Assembly: GCA_013399895.1 (NCBI GenBank)
Contig: VXBA01005705.1
Span: 806,001 to 870,000, forward strand
DNA from: Serilophus lunatus
Lineage: Eukaryota; Chordata; Aves; Passeriformes; Eurylaimidae
Length of the DNA: 64,000 bases
Direction: 5' to 3'
Below, piece after piece: positions 13,001-24,739 of this stretch; the first letter of the stretch is position 1; every line of letters starts with the position of its first letter. The position numbers were made by a program, and so were the translations under genes. The notes under the pieces were generated by a model. The model was not told where the DNA came from, searched no databases, and saw nothing but the letters and a program-made list of their open reading frames with translations.

Positions 13001-16000
13001 GAGGGCTTCAGAGTGGATGCAGCACTCTGGGGACTCTCACAAGAGCTAAATAGAGAAGAAGAAATCCCATCCCTCAACCTTCTGGCCACTCTTTGTGATG
13101 CAGACCAGGAAACGTTTGGCTTTTTGGGTCGTGAGCGTACACTATTAATTTCCAGCTTTTTGTTCACCGAAACCCTGAAGTCTTTCTCTTCAGGGCTGCT
13201 CTCAATGAATACCTCTCTAGTCTGTATTCATCTCTAGGACTGCCCCAACCCAGGTGCAACACCTTGTACTTGGACCTGTTGAAGTTCATGAGGTTCTCAT
13301 GGGCCCAATTCTCAAGTTTGTCCCAGTCCTTCTGTATGGTCCTGTCCTTCTGCTCAGCTTCATATCATCTATAAACTTGCTGAGGGTACATTCAGCCTTG
13401 CTGCTGACGTTGTCAATAAAGGTATTTAAGAGCAGCAGTCCCAAGACAGAGCCCTGAGGGACACCACTCACCACCAGCCTCCACCAGGACACAGAGCTAT
13501 TGAAAACAACTCTCTGGATGTGTCCATTCAGCCAATTCCTTATCCACCAAACAGTCCACCCTTCAAATTCATGTCTTTCAGTTTGAAACTAAGGATATCA
13601 TATGGGACTCTTTCAAAGCTCTTAAGAGTAGTCCAGATAGATGATATTGGGCAATCTTCCCATTTCAACCTTTCATATGTGATGGAGAGTGGCTTGGCAA
13701 CAAAATTAGGCAGTTTTCACAGGACCCTGGGATGCATGTCATCCCGTCCCATAGACTTGTGGCTATTCCACTTCATCATATAGTCTCAAACCTGCTCTTT
13801 GCTTAGAGTAGGAGAGACTTTGCTCGCACAACCTCACCTGCTACTTCAGGGACTTGAGAGACATGGGAAACGTGACTCTCAGTGGAGACTGAAGTGAAGA
13901 ACTCATTGAGTACTGCAGCCTTCCCCATGCCAGTGGCTACCAGTTCTCCCTTCTCTTTTATAGGGGTGGTACACTCTCCTTGGCCTTTTTTTCTGACTCA
14001 TGTTCTTATAGAAACCTTTCTTTTTATTCTTTGTATCACTTGCCAAATCCCGTTCCACCCGTGCTTTAGCCTTCCTGATCCCATCCCTACACACCTGAAC
14101 CATATCTCTTTACTCTCCTAGGTCAGCTTTCCCTACTTCCACTGGCTGTGCATTTCCTTGCTCAGCCATGCTGGAGACCAGCCTGCCTTGTCAGATTTCC
14201 TACACATGGTCTCTACAAAAAGCGGCCTTAAAAAGTTGCCAGCTCTGGTCTACAACTCTGTCCCTAAAAACAATTTCCAGGATATCTCATTCATCAGCTT
14301 CTTAGACAGCTGGGAATATGCTTTTTCAAATCTGGACTTTGCTCTTTGCCCAACCCATATTCCTCGAGATTACAAACTCTCCCTGGGCATTTTCACTGCA
14401 GCCCAGGCTGCCTCTGCTTTTAATCACCCTAATAAGGTCATGTGTACTGGGGAGGACCAGGTCCACTAACAGAATCACAGAATCACAGAATTAACTAGGT
14501 TGGAAAAGATCTTTGAGATCAAGTCCAACCAATGACCTAACACCATCTCACCAACTAAACCATGGCACTAAGTGCCACATCCAATCTTTTTTTTAAACAC
14601 TTCCAGGGATGGCAATTCCACCACCTCCCTGGGCAGCCCATTCCAATGGCCAAACGCTTCTCCTCTTGTTGGTTTGTCCAATATTTGGATATGGAATTTT
14701 TCCTCAATGTACTCCAGTAGTCTCCTGGATTGCCTACAGCTAGCTGTGTTGCTTTCCCAGCAGATGTCCTTATAACTGAAATGTCTCATCAGTGCGGGAG
14801 CTTGCAAGCATGATGCTTCCTGCAGCTGAAGCAAGAGGCCTTTTCAACAGGCTCCTTCTGATCAGGTGGTCTGTGGTAGACCCCAACACCAAAATGTCCT
14901 TTGTTGGTCTGATCCTTGATTTTTATCCACAAGCTCTCAACCTGTTTGTGGCTGTTTCTGAGGCAGCTCTTCACAATCCATGCATTACTTAATATGAAGG
15001 TCAGCAACCCTGCCTGTCCTTCCCAGCCTATCTCTTCAGAAAATCTTGTAGCTCTCCTTGTAGAGAAACGCTTGTAGAGAAAACAATAGTCCTGCTGCAT
15101 CAATGACATTAACAAAGGGAATGAAAGAGGAGAAAAATGAACGTCAAAACAGAAAGGATTCTAAGATACAAAAAGGGAAGAAGAGGGGAAGTAAAAATAA
15201 AGAGTAAAAATACAGACCCCTCAAATGGCAATTTTTATTAGTTGGTCTCCAAGGATCTAACAAGGAAGACTGTAGTTAGTATTCTGTATTCATAAAGAAG
15301 CTGAGATGTTGAGATGTGAAAAATTTACCCAGCAGGGCGCTGGTGATGGAGAAACTTACCTAGAATCCCTGTCCATTGCTCCACTCCTTTGAAAAGGTCA
15401 GCAAGATAATATTACAGATAAAAGGAGGAAAGAGTAGTGTCACCATCCCAGGGATGCAAGAGAAAGCTCAAGAAGCAGAGGAAGATGAGCAAGGAGAAAA
15501 GTCTGGGACGTTTGGCTGCAAGAGGGTGGAATGAGGAACAGAACCCCGGGGAGAATGGAGATTTTGAGTTCAAAGTCATTAATGAGAGAAAAATATGGAG
15601 AAGATTTTTAGGGGTACTGAAGGTGATTTAGCTGGGAAAGGCAAGGAAAGAAACTAACAGCAAATTTCAATTGTAGGATGAATGCTGATGTGCTGAAAGC
15701 CACAGTAATAGGGAAAGGTAGAGGTAATTTGCAGTGGAGATATGAAGAAGAAGAAGAAGAAGAAAGAAAAGCACACAGTTTTAGCAACAAAGAATATTTA
15801 GCAACAGCTTTTAAAAAAATATTTAGCATCAAATTTACAAGCTGGAAAGAACTGTAGAATGGCACACTTTATCATACACTCTGATCCAGAAATGCACCCG
15901 TTCAATCTTGGCCTCAGGGATAGTTACGAAAAGGCAAGTTCTGATGCATGTTCTTGTCTTACCATTTCCAGGTTTCCCAGAAGGAAATCAACTTCTCCTT

Positions 16001-17005
16001 CACTGTGGAGCAAAGCCTGCCTGTATCAGACATCAAACCAGTGCCTGTACATATATACGATTACTATGAAACAGGTAAATGACCTGAGCAAGCCTCAGTA
16101 AAAGCTTTGAAACCAAAGTGGAAGCAAGTGGAGACCCATTTAGCAATTCTGCTGCTTTTGATTACTGGATTGCAAAGGGTCTACAGAGCATAGACAGCTT
16201 CTCTCCTCCTGTCTTTTCATTTCTTGCTTCATTTCAACATAATGTAGATTAGAAACTGATACACCAGGAGCTGCTTTCTTACAAACCATGTAAAAAAGGA
16301 AGTGTGGTTCCACAATTTAAACCTAATGCTTAAAATCAATTATTCAAAGGCAGCAGTGTTCCTGATTTCCCTTATCTGGGTTACCTAATATTTTTTCTTA
16401 ATATTGCCATAGTAGGTTGCGGTCAAAGAGATCTTTCTTAGTGGAATTTAAATATTTAAGTAGGAATGACAGTCCCACTAAACTAAAAAGGAAGTTAAGT
16501 AACTAAAATTAAGAAATTAAGTGCCTGACCACCTTTCTTGAATCAGACTCAAGGAAGTAGAGTTGCATCAGACATAACCCAGCTGTGGAACTTAGAATAA
16601 CAAAGCTGTTCCTCAGGTTCCCCCATGCTTTTCTCAAGCTTGGCACAACCTTTGGGAACTGCATCCTACCATATTAGCAGTAGCAGCAGTCAGAGAATTG
16701 ACCCTGGAGTGCATTTTCTGACACCTGATCCACTTCTTGCATGATCACAGCAATGATAGGACAAACACAGCCGGAGTGCATTGATCTCTGACTGTGCACC
16801 CCTGGAACCGGGTGCCTTGGCAATTGGAAGACCACCACAAAATTTATCATATGTCTTCTGTTCCATAGTGTGTTAATCCTAGGCACACATAGACTGAAGT
16901 CAGAGTGATTTCTCGCTCTCATGCGAATGTCTTCTTCCTTTCTTCTTTCTAGATGAATACGCCCTTTCAGAATACAACACACCCTGCTCCCCACCTTCCA
17001 GCTGA
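948..17005 (+). CDS. Alpha-2-macroglobulin-like protein, 3' part (15 exons, 5' end outside window)
   Basis: Secreted protease inhibitor of the A2M family. About 597 C-terminal residues are encoded here: end of MG7, CUB halves, thioester domain (TED) and receptor-binding domain (RBD). All 15 exons have AG/GT borders, are mutually in phase, and match exons 21-35 of the downstream ovostatin gene; lengths are identical except for the first (122 against 119) and the last three (72/103/53 against 69/106/65). The thioester MPYGCGEQNM is intact. Asn occupies the position of the catalytic His of complement C3 (SHFNNALKGG), as in A2M. The C-terminus, YDYYET-DEYALSEYNTPC, resembles A2M more than ovostatin. 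I see no frameshift or stop, so the visible part looks functional. The bait region lies upstream of the window. Orthology (A2M, A2ML1 or ovostatin-like) is not settled; the family assignment is certain. Confidence 0.93.
1723..1774 (+). CDS. A2M-like gene 1, exon equivalent to OVST exon 22 (start of CUB)
   Basis: 52-bp exon reading PEGIKKELTQSSLVCAK, the same length as in OVST. Its GTAAGG donor is followed within 16 nt by an 11-unit CATT microsatellite. Confidence 0.92.
1791..1834 (+). repeat. (CATT)11 microsatellite
   Basis: Eleven perfect CATT units, close to the 5' splice site of the preceding 52-bp exon. It is absent from the matching OVST intron. Confidence 0.97.
2117..2200 (+). CDS. A2M-like gene 1, exon equivalent to OVST exon 23 (CUB)
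   Basis: 84-bp exon, the same size as in OVST, reading GIKISEPVSLSLPKNLVQGS followed by ARAYFSVV. The GSARA(S/Y)FSVV segment is nearly identical between the paralogs. Confidence 0.92.
3182..3358 (+). CDS. A2M-like gene 1, exon with thioester motif (OVST exon 24 equivalent)
   Basis: Starts GDILGTALRNLDNLL and carries MPYGCGEQNM. The thioester Cys codon is TGT at 3241-3243 and the partner Gln is three residues on. In this family the Cys-Gln pair forms the internal thioester that couples covalently to trapped proteases. Confidence 0.97.
3779..3860 (+). CDS. A2M-like gene 1, TED exon (OVST exon 25 equivalent)
   Basis: 82-bp exon reading YQKQLSYKHRDGSYSSFG. It ends inside the Trp codon of the W|LTAF junction typical of the A2M thioester domain. 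Confidence 0.95.
4000..4478 (+). mobile_element. Degenerate CR1 LINE fragment, sense orientation
   Basis: Contains CR1-like text such as GGATTTGTTCAGCCTGGAGA near 4083 and a 3' segment resembling the CR1 end (TTGAACTGGAGACTTCCAAA near 4438). It is heavily diverged, so the borders are approximate. Confidence 0.5.
4779..4935 (+). CDS. A2M-like gene 1, TED exon (OVST exon 26 equivalent)
   Basis: 157-bp exon reading LTAFVYKSFAQAKRYIYIDD and ending SHFNNALK. The Asn in HFNN lies where C3 has its catalytic His, a feature shared with A2M. Confidence 0.95.
5401..5475 (+). CDS. A2M-like gene 1, TED exon (OVST exon 27 equivalent)
   Basis: 75-bp exon reading GGEEVEYSLTAYVVAALLEA. Phase 0 at both ends, the same length as in OVST. 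Confidence 0.94.
6410..6515 (+). repeat. Possible ancient MIR/L2-like SINE remnant
   Basis: Short intronic stretch with ACTTTACAT, then ATTATCCACATTTTATAG, then GGAGAAAAGGATTCAACTGC, in the order of the MIR core. Very diverged; a tentative call. Confidence 0.35.
6756..6921 (+). CDS. A2M-like gene 1, TED exon (OVST exon 28 equivalent)
   Basis: 166-bp exon reading QPIIRSGMSCLETAFNNG, then NHALFAYAYGLAGNEERR. It matches the CLETA...ALxAYAFxLAG helical segment of the family. Confidence 0.94.
7518..7738 (+). CDS. A2M-like gene 1, TED exon (OVST exon 29 equivalent)
   Basis: 221-bp exon reading GSVHWQRENKPP, then AEVEITSYVLLALLNRT and QQNPYGGFSSSQ. The same length as in OVST; the GGFSSxQ motif closes the exon. 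Confidence 0.96.
8033..8690 (-). mobile_element. CR1 LINE 3' fragment, antisense orientation
   Basis: Begins TAGAATCACAGAATGGGTGA, the reverse complement of the CR1 3' terminus, and continues through typical CR1 ORF2/3' text (for example CATTGATAAGGTCCCCTC near 8352). It is truncated at its 5' end and sits in the intron before the GACACTGTT exon. Confidence 0.85.
8840..9055 (+). CDS. A2M-like gene 1, TED/CUB exon (OVST exon 30 equivalent)
   Basis: 216-bp exon reading DTVVALQALAQYGYHTFS, then ENRFLLQQASLPSIPGNYSV. It carries the end of the TED and the return strand of the CUB domain. Confidence 0.96.
9194..9318 (+). CDS. A2M-like gene 1, start of RBD (OVST exon 31 equivalent)
   Basis: 125-bp exon reading TILRYNIHLPKKVAGFSLSI. 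It starts the receptor-binding (MG8) domain and ends inside the Ser codon of S|YTG. Confidence 0.95.
9513..9603 (+). CDS. A2M-like gene 1, RBD receptor-helix exon (OVST exon 32 equivalent)
   Basis: 91-bp exon reading SYTGNREVSNMAIIDVKMLS, then GFVPVESSLKK. The helix position that is the first receptor lysine in human A2M is Glu here (GAA at 9586-9588). The second is Lys (9598-9600). Confidence 0.96.
9690..11330. repeat. Unclassified CA-rich interspersed repeat, possibly LTR-derived
   Basis: This block accounts for most of an intron that is 2.5 kb here but 0.6 kb in OVST. It contains three CA/TA-rich tracts (near 9895, 10365 and 10625) and diverged copies of a GCTGGCA(T/C)C..CAGGCATA-type segment near 10205 and 10675. 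I could not assign it to a family. Confidence 0.35.
12086..12157 (+). CDS. A2M-like gene 1, RBD exon (OVST exon 33 equivalent)
   Basis: 72-bp exon reading LQDQNSVVDRVDIKNNHILF and ending YLQK. One codon longer than in OVST. The donor is GTAAGC. Confidence 0.93.
12536..15112 (-). mobile_element. Long 5'-truncated CR1 LINE, antisense, split by a nested CR1
   Basis: The 3' end is at the left (AATCACAGGAAGGCTTAGG, then TTGAAAGGGACCTTAAAGAT). On the minus strand, 13286-13492 encodes a decayed reverse transcriptase with SGVPQGSVLG and a KFIDDMKL catalytic-box relative (FADD type). ORF2 remnants continue to about 15.1 kb. Several frameshifts and stops make it inactive. The copy is interrupted at about 14470 and resumes near 14653. 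Confidence 0.88.
14471..14652 (-). mobile_element. Short CR1 3' end nested in the older CR1
   Basis: Begins AGAATCACAGAATCACAGAA and proceeds through GACCTAACACCATCTCACCA and GGGCAGCCCATTCCAATGGC. This is the 3' end of a CR1 type common in neoavian genomes, as I recall it. The minus strand retains the WNGLPREVVELPSLEVFKKK C-terminal ORF2 tail. It lies inside the host CR1, whose text resumes at ACGCTTCTCCTCTTGTTGG. Confidence 0.85.
15744..15764 (+). repeat. (GAA)7 microsatellite
   Basis: Seven perfect GAA units in the intron before the penultimate exon of gene 1. Confidence 0.95.
15972..16074 (+). CDS. A2M-like gene 1, RBD exon (OVST exon 34 equivalent)
   Basis: Reads VSQKEINFSFTVEQSLPV, then PVPVHIYDYYET. 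The YDYYET motif is typical of the C-terminal RBD strand of A2M proteins. Confidence 0.95.
16953..17005 (+). CDS. A2M-like gene 1, last exon and stop
   Basis: Reads DEYALSEYNTPCSPPSS followed by TGA. The EYxxPC core matches human A2M (EYNAPC); the tail after the Cys is lineage-specific. Confidence 0.95.
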
Positions 17006-17650
17006 AATTAGGTATGTGCCAGAAAAGGTAACGATTTAGAATATATCAGGCAAGCATTTATAAATGAAGAAATGGATAAGAGACTTGGCTGTTTCTGGTT
17101 GTTGGTAGCACATTGAAAAGCATACAGAATAACGAGGAATGAGAAAATTCCATATTGCAGTAAATCAGAATGACCCATTCAGACTCACACTTCCAAAAGA
17201 ACTCGGAGTCAGTGTGGATAAGAAACTGCAGATAAAGTGCTTTTCCTAATAAGTGAGATACTGTGCAATTGTTAACCTTGACCATCCATCTTTTTGAAAC
17301 TCATTACATATTCCAGTGGAAGGTTTGTGTAAAGATAAACACCTGAAATGTGTGGTTTTGGCCATAAATTCCTCTTAAAAAATCTTAATCTTAGAGAGTA
17401 ATCTGATGCTGTTGCTTTTGTAGATTTCATTTGGTTTTGTCTTTCCATTATCCAGAGGGAAAATCCTGAAGAAGTTGCTTTGATCCTCACGTTTTTCAGC
17501 GATTGAACTGAATCTTTTACTGATGTCAGAATTCCAGTCACAGGAAGACAATGTCTTTGCAGGTTTTATCTCTACTTAGAAAGAAATGTTTTCTTCAGAT
17601 TAGGATCTCATATTTTACTGGTCTTTGTAATAAAACATTCTGATTGGCAA
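17006..17650 (+). other. Probable 3' UTR of A2M-like gene 1
   Basis: Non-coding stretch between the stop codon and the first AATAAA (17629-17634). The extent is inferred from the polyadenylation signal only. Confidence 0.55.
17629..17634 (+). terminator. Polyadenylation signal of A2M-like gene 1
   Basis: Canonical AATAAA about 620 nt after the stop, followed by T-rich text (CTATTTGTCC). Confidence 0.55.
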
Positions 17651-18439
17651 TGCTATTTGTCCTAGTCTCCACTCCTTGTTCTACCTAGAAATGTGTGATG
17701 TAAGGTATTTCATAAGCTAAAACATTCACACCTTGGGCAGGTAAATCAATGAAATCTTGACATCAGTGACATCTTGTGGAACATCCAGGATATGCCTGGA
17801 TGGAAGCTTTCTACCCAAAGTCTAATGGTGGGAGAAATTAGAAAGCCGTAACACAGAAACTCTTTAAAAAGGAGTTAGAGAGGAATAGGCGATCAAAGGG
17901 AGCCCTTGGAGGAAGAAAAAGGAAATGGTTTGAAGGAGGTGAAAAATAGACGTATCCATAACAATTTGACCAGACATTTGCCAGCTGAATCTACCACCAA
18001 GCTGCTGTTTCATCAATCGGGGTGTTGAGACATAGTAACAGTTACAGTCTTATTTATCATGAAACAGGGCTTCTCAAAGCAACTTCTGTTTCCTACAAAC
18101 AATTTACTCAACAGCGATGTGCCTAATGTGAGACAGACCACACAGCAGCACTGGACACAGCAGGAGAGGAGCAGTCCATTGTACAACCTGACAACACTGT
18201 TTAGTAGGTTGTCAGCTTGCCCAGACAGGGCTCAAGTGAAACCTATCCTACCTCACTGAGCAGTGCAGGAACCTTTGTGATAAGGGGTAGTCATGACAGA
18301 AATCCACAGGCTCAGTGTAAATCCAGAATGATACAAAAGAAATTTGGAAGCTGTACAAGTACATAAATGTTGTTTTGGAGGGGACACGTGGAGGACATGA
18401 ACTGAAACCTCGTGCTCTAAGAAGCACTCAGTACAAAGT

Positions 18440-18735
18440 TATTTCTTCCTAAGATAACCAGAGAGCTGCAGCATTACTCATATGAAGACAGGATGAGAGA
18501 GTTGGGATTGTTCAGCAAGGGTAATAATCCAGGGAGACCTTAGTCCAGGCTCTCGTTACTTGAAGAGGGCTTATAAAATAGAGGGAGAGTGGATTTTTAT
18601 GTGGGCAGATAGTGATACCAAAAAGAGGAACGGTTTTAAACTAAGGGAGAGTATATATTGATTACGTATTAGGAGGAATTTCTTTGTCCCTGACAATTTT
18701 GGTGGAACTTCTATTTTGTGGAAAAACGAAATTCT
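18440..18735 (+). mobile_element. Diverged CR1 LINE fragment, sense
   Basis: Contains AGAGTTGGGATTGTTCAGCA, then CAGGGAGACCTTAGTCCAGG and TATTAGGAGGAATTTCTTTG in the order of the CR1 3' region. The terminal octamer repeats are not recognisable. Confidence 0.65.
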
Positions 18736-21700
18736 GAGAAAAGGATGTTGTGAGGTGAGTAGCTTTCAACTCTCTCAATTCTTCTCAAAACCTAGAGTTC
18801 CTATCCCCAACATTTCTCTTCCCATCAGCAGCAACCCCTAAGCTAAATCCTTGCCCCAAAAAGTCACACTGAAAGCAATGTTTTCATGTTCTCATGAGAC
18901 CTATGGTGACTTTTGCTACAGAGGACACATGCTGAGAAATAAGTTATGACTCTGAAGATGTTAAGGGGCCAAGTTGCTTTTCACTGACCTCAAACTCCCC
19001 TTTTCTCTCCCATCCCTGTCAGCAAAAAAGATTGTGTGAGCTTCAAGAGAGGTCAATCAGGCTAGTTCAATCCACCTTCTTCAGCTGTGTAAACTCAGCC
19101 TACTGCTAAACAAAAGCCTTTGTTTAAAGCCATTCCAGTGAATGGCCAATTGCAAGCCTGGTCAGATGGAAACTGATATGAAATGCAGACTCTTTCAAAA
19201 GCACAGCATTTAAATTTTGCTACAAATTTTCAAAACACTATGCTGAGAGGGAGTGGCTGGAACAATGCCAGCAGTACCTGACAAAATCTGCATTTTATAG
19301 CCTTCTTTTATCTCTATAACTCTTTTAACTCCAGCGCAAGTAGCGACACTTCTTTTTTTCTCGTGAAGCTTGCATCATGTGAACTTCAGTGCAAGTCAGA
19401 TGAAAATATGTAAAAATTGAAAGGAATTTCAGATACTGAGTTTTTAGGATTCATGTGAATCAACCAGAAAATTATAATCAAATTATACTCAATCCTTTAG
19501 CTTGAACGCAGATACTAGTCTTCTATGTATGTATACTGTATGCATGTGTATTGTTATTCCTATTTAAAAAGTCCTTGAAATTGCCTAAAAAGAATGACAG
19601 TCTGATCCTTTTAGCAGAATCCTTTTAGTTGCCAGGTAAGACTTAAAGAAATGCCTCCAATCCAGTGGCCAGCAGCATGAAACCTTCAGCACCTTGTGGA
19701 AGCTCTTGATCAGTGCTGACAGTATCAGTGGAGGACTCACAAAATAGTTTGAAGAAATATAAGCCTGTTGGTATATATCATAAGAAAAAAAAAAGATTTA
19801 CTGAAAGCCAGAGCAAAAGAGAGCCAGAGAATCAAGAAAACAACAAAGTGCCCAAGAAGCCAGAGAAGTTTAATGTTGAGGCTGAGGCACTGCATGCTGG
19901 AGGCTTAAAGAGAGCACATATGTAGGATCCTACAGTACCTGGCTGCTCCTGCATTTTATTTTTGTCAGATGAAGCAAGGAGACTCACCAGTATCTTTAAC
20001 AAAGCATAGTTAGAGCATTCTTAATTCAGAGCCACTCCTGGGGTATAGCTGCAGATGTAGCAGGAGTGCAAATCATGCAGACTCTTGTCTATTCAGCACA
20101 GCTCCAAGGAGCTTCCTCATGGGCTTCGATGTTGCTGCTCCCATGCATTCCTAAAGTCTGAATCCTACCAAAGGCAGTGTGAGTCTTCCTTTCCATTTTG
20201 TCAGGATTCAAAGTCTGCTGAATCCCTAAGCAGGACAAGTAGGACTCGTGACTCTGCTGTCACAGCCAAACATACCACCAGGTTTTGTTCCCAAATGACA
20301 TGTTCCATCTTAAAGGGTCATCTGAGTAAAGTTTTCTTACTCTGATTGCTGTAGTTAGAAAGACACTTGAGAATCCTAAAACCACTGTGAATCAAACTTC
20401 ATCTTTCAGTGTGCAAAAAGGTAATCCACCTGCTGCTAGTTCTTAAAGCAGTTCCTATGGGACTCATCTGCTGCAGTTCATGGGAATGTGACAGAAGAGA
20501 CTTCGGAGGCTTAGCTCAGAAGTGCGAACAGCCAGGACTCTGTCACAGCTTGCATGATAGGAAAGCAATAGACTTGGATGCAATGCTCCAGTCACTGCCT
20601 CATTTCCATACAGTGCTCTCCAGCAGTTTTGCCTAGAACTGTTAATATGTAAGTCAGTAGTCCTAAAAGGGGAAGTTCTTCAAAAGGCAAAACTATGCAA
20701 TGAGGGCTTTTTCTAACTCCCTGTTTGGCTGAGGCCAGCTTGTTTGCCCTGAGACAACTTGGAAACATCAACTGTTTAGAAAGATAATAAAAGATAATAA
20801 AGTATGACAGATCTTGATCAAGGACGCATCCTCTAGCTTCTTCTGTACAGTCCTCAGTAACTCAGTATATAGCTGCAGAATATATTTTCACTGGAGACAA
20901 AGCAGAAATAGCCTTTATGGGAGGAGAATGAATCAAAAAAACCTTTCAGGCATAAGGTCAGGGGTTGAAGGCACAAATAGGCTCTCCCTGGGGGGCATCC
21001 TTAAAGTAGCACAATTAATATATGGAGTAACACAAAAGTATTGTTATGCTGCCAAGTAGATAATAATAACAGATAAAGAGAGAGAAAGCTGCAGGCTCTG
21101 AATAGCATTTGTATGCCTTCCATAATGCATCTTGAACGAGTTCAATTTCTGGTATGTCATAGTGGAAAGAAAAAGCCTTTGCAACCACAAAAAATGGATT
21201 TAGAAGCTAGATGTTGGTCAATAGCAAAAAAGATCAAAGTGCTTAAAAAGAGACTGAGCCTCCAACATTCAGTGCTATCAAACAGTTGTGAGACTTTTCC
21301 AAGTCTATGCTCTGTTTAACAATAGAGCTCTAGCAATATCATGCCTACACTGAAGACAGACTTGAAAGAAACGAGAAGTATCACCTGCTCTAAAAGATGC
21401 AAGTCTCATTTCTCAGTTTCATCTCCTATGAACTCTTGATTCTGTTAACATCACTTTACAACCTTAAAGTGAGATCCACACTTGCTTTCTCAGAGCAGCT
21501 GGATGAGGCACACAGCATTTCCCCAAAAATTATATCCAAGAAATTTCATTTGGCCCACAAAGATACATTCATGTAACTACATCCAAAGAAGTGTGTCAAG
21601 GCATTGGTTCTTTATAGTTCCCTTCTCACAGACCAAGCTGCACTTCAGAGGGATGGTTCAGGTCTGTTATGTCATCAGTGGCTTCAATTCCATGAGAAAA

Positions 21701-24700
21701 CCTTAGGAGTATGGTTACATCAGGAAAGCCCTTGCAGGATCTGTAGGCTGATGGCTGAAATCCTGAGGGGAAGCAGAACTCTTGTATAATCCCTCTCAAA
21801 TCACTCCAGAGAAGAAGGGCAATCAGTCAGGGAAGGCTACTGTGCTGGGAACTAGTGGAGGGAAGGACAGGAAAATAAGAGGGACTAATGAAGCTTTAAA
21901 CACTTATAGATCTGTTGTTACAACGTATTTATGAGGCATTTCTGCATATTGAAATTAAAAAACAGGCTTTCCATAAAGCAGAGAAAAGCCATTGCAATAT
22001 GAAATTCTCAGAGAGCTTTCTTTCTACATGTGATTGTCACGAGTTGTCACCTGAAATTAAATCAAATACTTCTATCTACAGAGTGCAGAAATTACAGCTC
22101 TGAAGAGAGGATGGTTGTGCACAGCAGTGAAATAGAAACAGAGAGTTAGGGTTTTGCTCAGAAGCTAAAAAGTCAGAGAATGAGTTGGGCATCCTTCAGC
22201 ATGCTAGAGATGGCTAGCCTGAAGTACCTTTCTTGTAGCCAGGAGAGCAAATACATGGCAACATCATGCGCAGCTTGTGTAAGCTTTTGGTACACAAGAT
22301 GATTTCTCAGTACCAGACATGAGCTAATTGCTATCCTGGGAAGCTTAGGAAGGGAACATTCAGCCACACTAGTTGTCCCACCAGAGAAAAGGACTTTAAT
22401 AGTCATATTTTCTGAATTTCATGTCAAATGTTCACACTTAATACTGACTGTTTTTTACTTTTCCCCTTTAAATAAAAACTTTATTTATATTTACAAGTAT
22501 GAAGAACGAACTTACTAAATGCTAGAGATTTTTGGAGGCTTTATTCAGACATTTTATTAGTGACCTCTTCGCATTTGAACTGAACCCTTGCTGTTGCCTA
22601 TCAAGACCACAAAGAAAGGAGAGCTGAATAATCCTTGTTCCTCTCTGTGCAGGGACAGTAAAGCTGCAAAGCCCACCCAGAAGAAGGGCAGACTATCTTA
22701 ATAGCCTAGCTATAGCACTGTGTTTGTAGCTTAGCTTGAAAACTGCCAAGTAACATGTTTATAAGTACAAAAGAAAATTTCATTAATACACCACTCAGGC
22801 TTGTGCAGGTGCAGTGACAGTCGGATTCCAGCTTCACTCACATTAGACTGGCACATTTGTCACCAAAGCTGCATAGCAAAGACACTCTTAATACTTTAGT
22901 TCACACAGCTATTCTTGATCAGGCCTCAGCCTTTACACATACACGTAAAATTCTCAGCTTTGAAAACAGGTTATGGATCCATCCGTCCACAATCACTAGA
23001 GTGACTGGCATAACAAAATGCTTGCAACTGGCTGACCCTGAACTACCTTCATCTTTTGTATGACTGCCTTCTCTGGGATGAAAACATCATAGACCATTGA
23101 AATAAACTACAATCCTCCTCACCATAACACTTTACCGAAAAAAAAATTCATCACTTTTCAAAACCACTGCAAACTGTGACTATTCTGCTAGGGATATAAT
23201 TACTTTGTTTAACAATCTCACTACCCTTTTAGCTTGCAGAGCTGCTAGAGGACTTTGCCAAGAGATTTCTTAGAACAATGAAAGAAATCTTGCATGCTTG
23301 ACTGGAGACCCTATTGACCAAGTAGGACTTTATCTGCAGTTGCCATTTTTTACAGCATTGTTCCCCAACCACCTGGGCCAAACCAAGCATTTCAACCTTT
23401 ACTATGTCTAAACAATTGTTACAGTCTGATCTACTTAAAGGTTTTATAGGAAGCAGTCATAGTCAAATTCACAGATTGCTTCAGTACTTTTCAACTAATT
23501 TTTGTAGCTGTAATGACCAAGTTTCTTTGTTTTGATCCTCTTCTGAATGCAGCAATTAACCCATTCACAAGAAAGGTGACAGTGTCTACACCACACAAAT
23601 ATATGGCTGCCGGTCTTGCAGACACATCCAAGTTGGCTTTAGTGTGCCAGCTGGGGTGCTGATAAGAGGGCAATCATGAAATGCCTCATACAAGCTTTGC
23701 CAGAGGCCATGCCACTCCCCACTGCAATGCTCAGCTGGCTGGTTCAAAGCTGCTCTGCCAGGCTGTGCCAGCTCTCACAGAATTAACATTGTCTTCCACT
23801 GCTGCCGTCAAGCACAAAGGATGCTTAAGTGATGACAATAAACTGCAAGGGTAAGTAGGACCACCAGACTGAAATGAGAAGTGAGCACCACAAATACAGC
23901 AAAACCAGAAAAAAATATGGAGCTACTGTAATTTTCCTAATGCCGTTTTATGATGCTCACAGGAAAGAAAAAAGTTCTCTCCAATAACTGTGAGCAAAAT
24001 CTGAGGTTGGGTGATTCCTAGATACAAAAATCATTGTGATCAGTTCTCTATGAAAAAAAAATAATTATAGTTGAATAGTATTACTATAGTCTATTACAAC
24101 GGGACAGATTTTATTAGTAAAGATAAGCTTTTACTGGTAGAACATAATCTCCTGCCCTGTATAAATCAAACCACAACCATAAAGGCAAAATTTTTAGTCT
24201 AACTATGCCTACAGCAAGGCTATTTCTGTGGCAGAATGCTATCTATACTCAGCTGGGGCATCATTACTTAGCAAAGTTAATTAATCAATCAGTTTTATTC
24301 TACTACTGCCAAGGCTCTCTCTCATTGCCCTCCATCTGCAAACACAGATCTCTCTGCTTATGCTATTACTAAACAAAGGTAGTAGTTGAGTTCTGAAGTT
24401 ATGCTTTCATGACTCTCAAAGTTAGTCAGGCAAACAACTCATTTTAAGTCAAGAATGCAAGATAATTCATCTGTATACAGATATTTCTCCAACCTTACTT
24501 CACAGTTCCTTATATACATCTGGAAAGATCAGTAAGTTCTAAAAATCTCCTGGAAAGGAACCGTAGTGTTACAGACACATCAGCCTTGAGACTTACCTCC
24601 AAGAAACCTCAGTGACAGAGGAGTAAGGAGAGGATCTAATATGTCTTCTATGGTGAGAAGGTTTATGTTAACTTAGGTTCCGGTCATCTGAATTAATTCT

Positions 24701-24739
24701 TCTATGAGGAAAAAAAGAACTCAAAAAAGAATCCCTTTC

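Noticed and set aside
13286..13492. Reverse transcriptase-like ORF as a host gene
   Set aside because: It is a decayed part of a CR1 LINE, flanked by frameshifted ORF2 text; reported as part of the mobile element.
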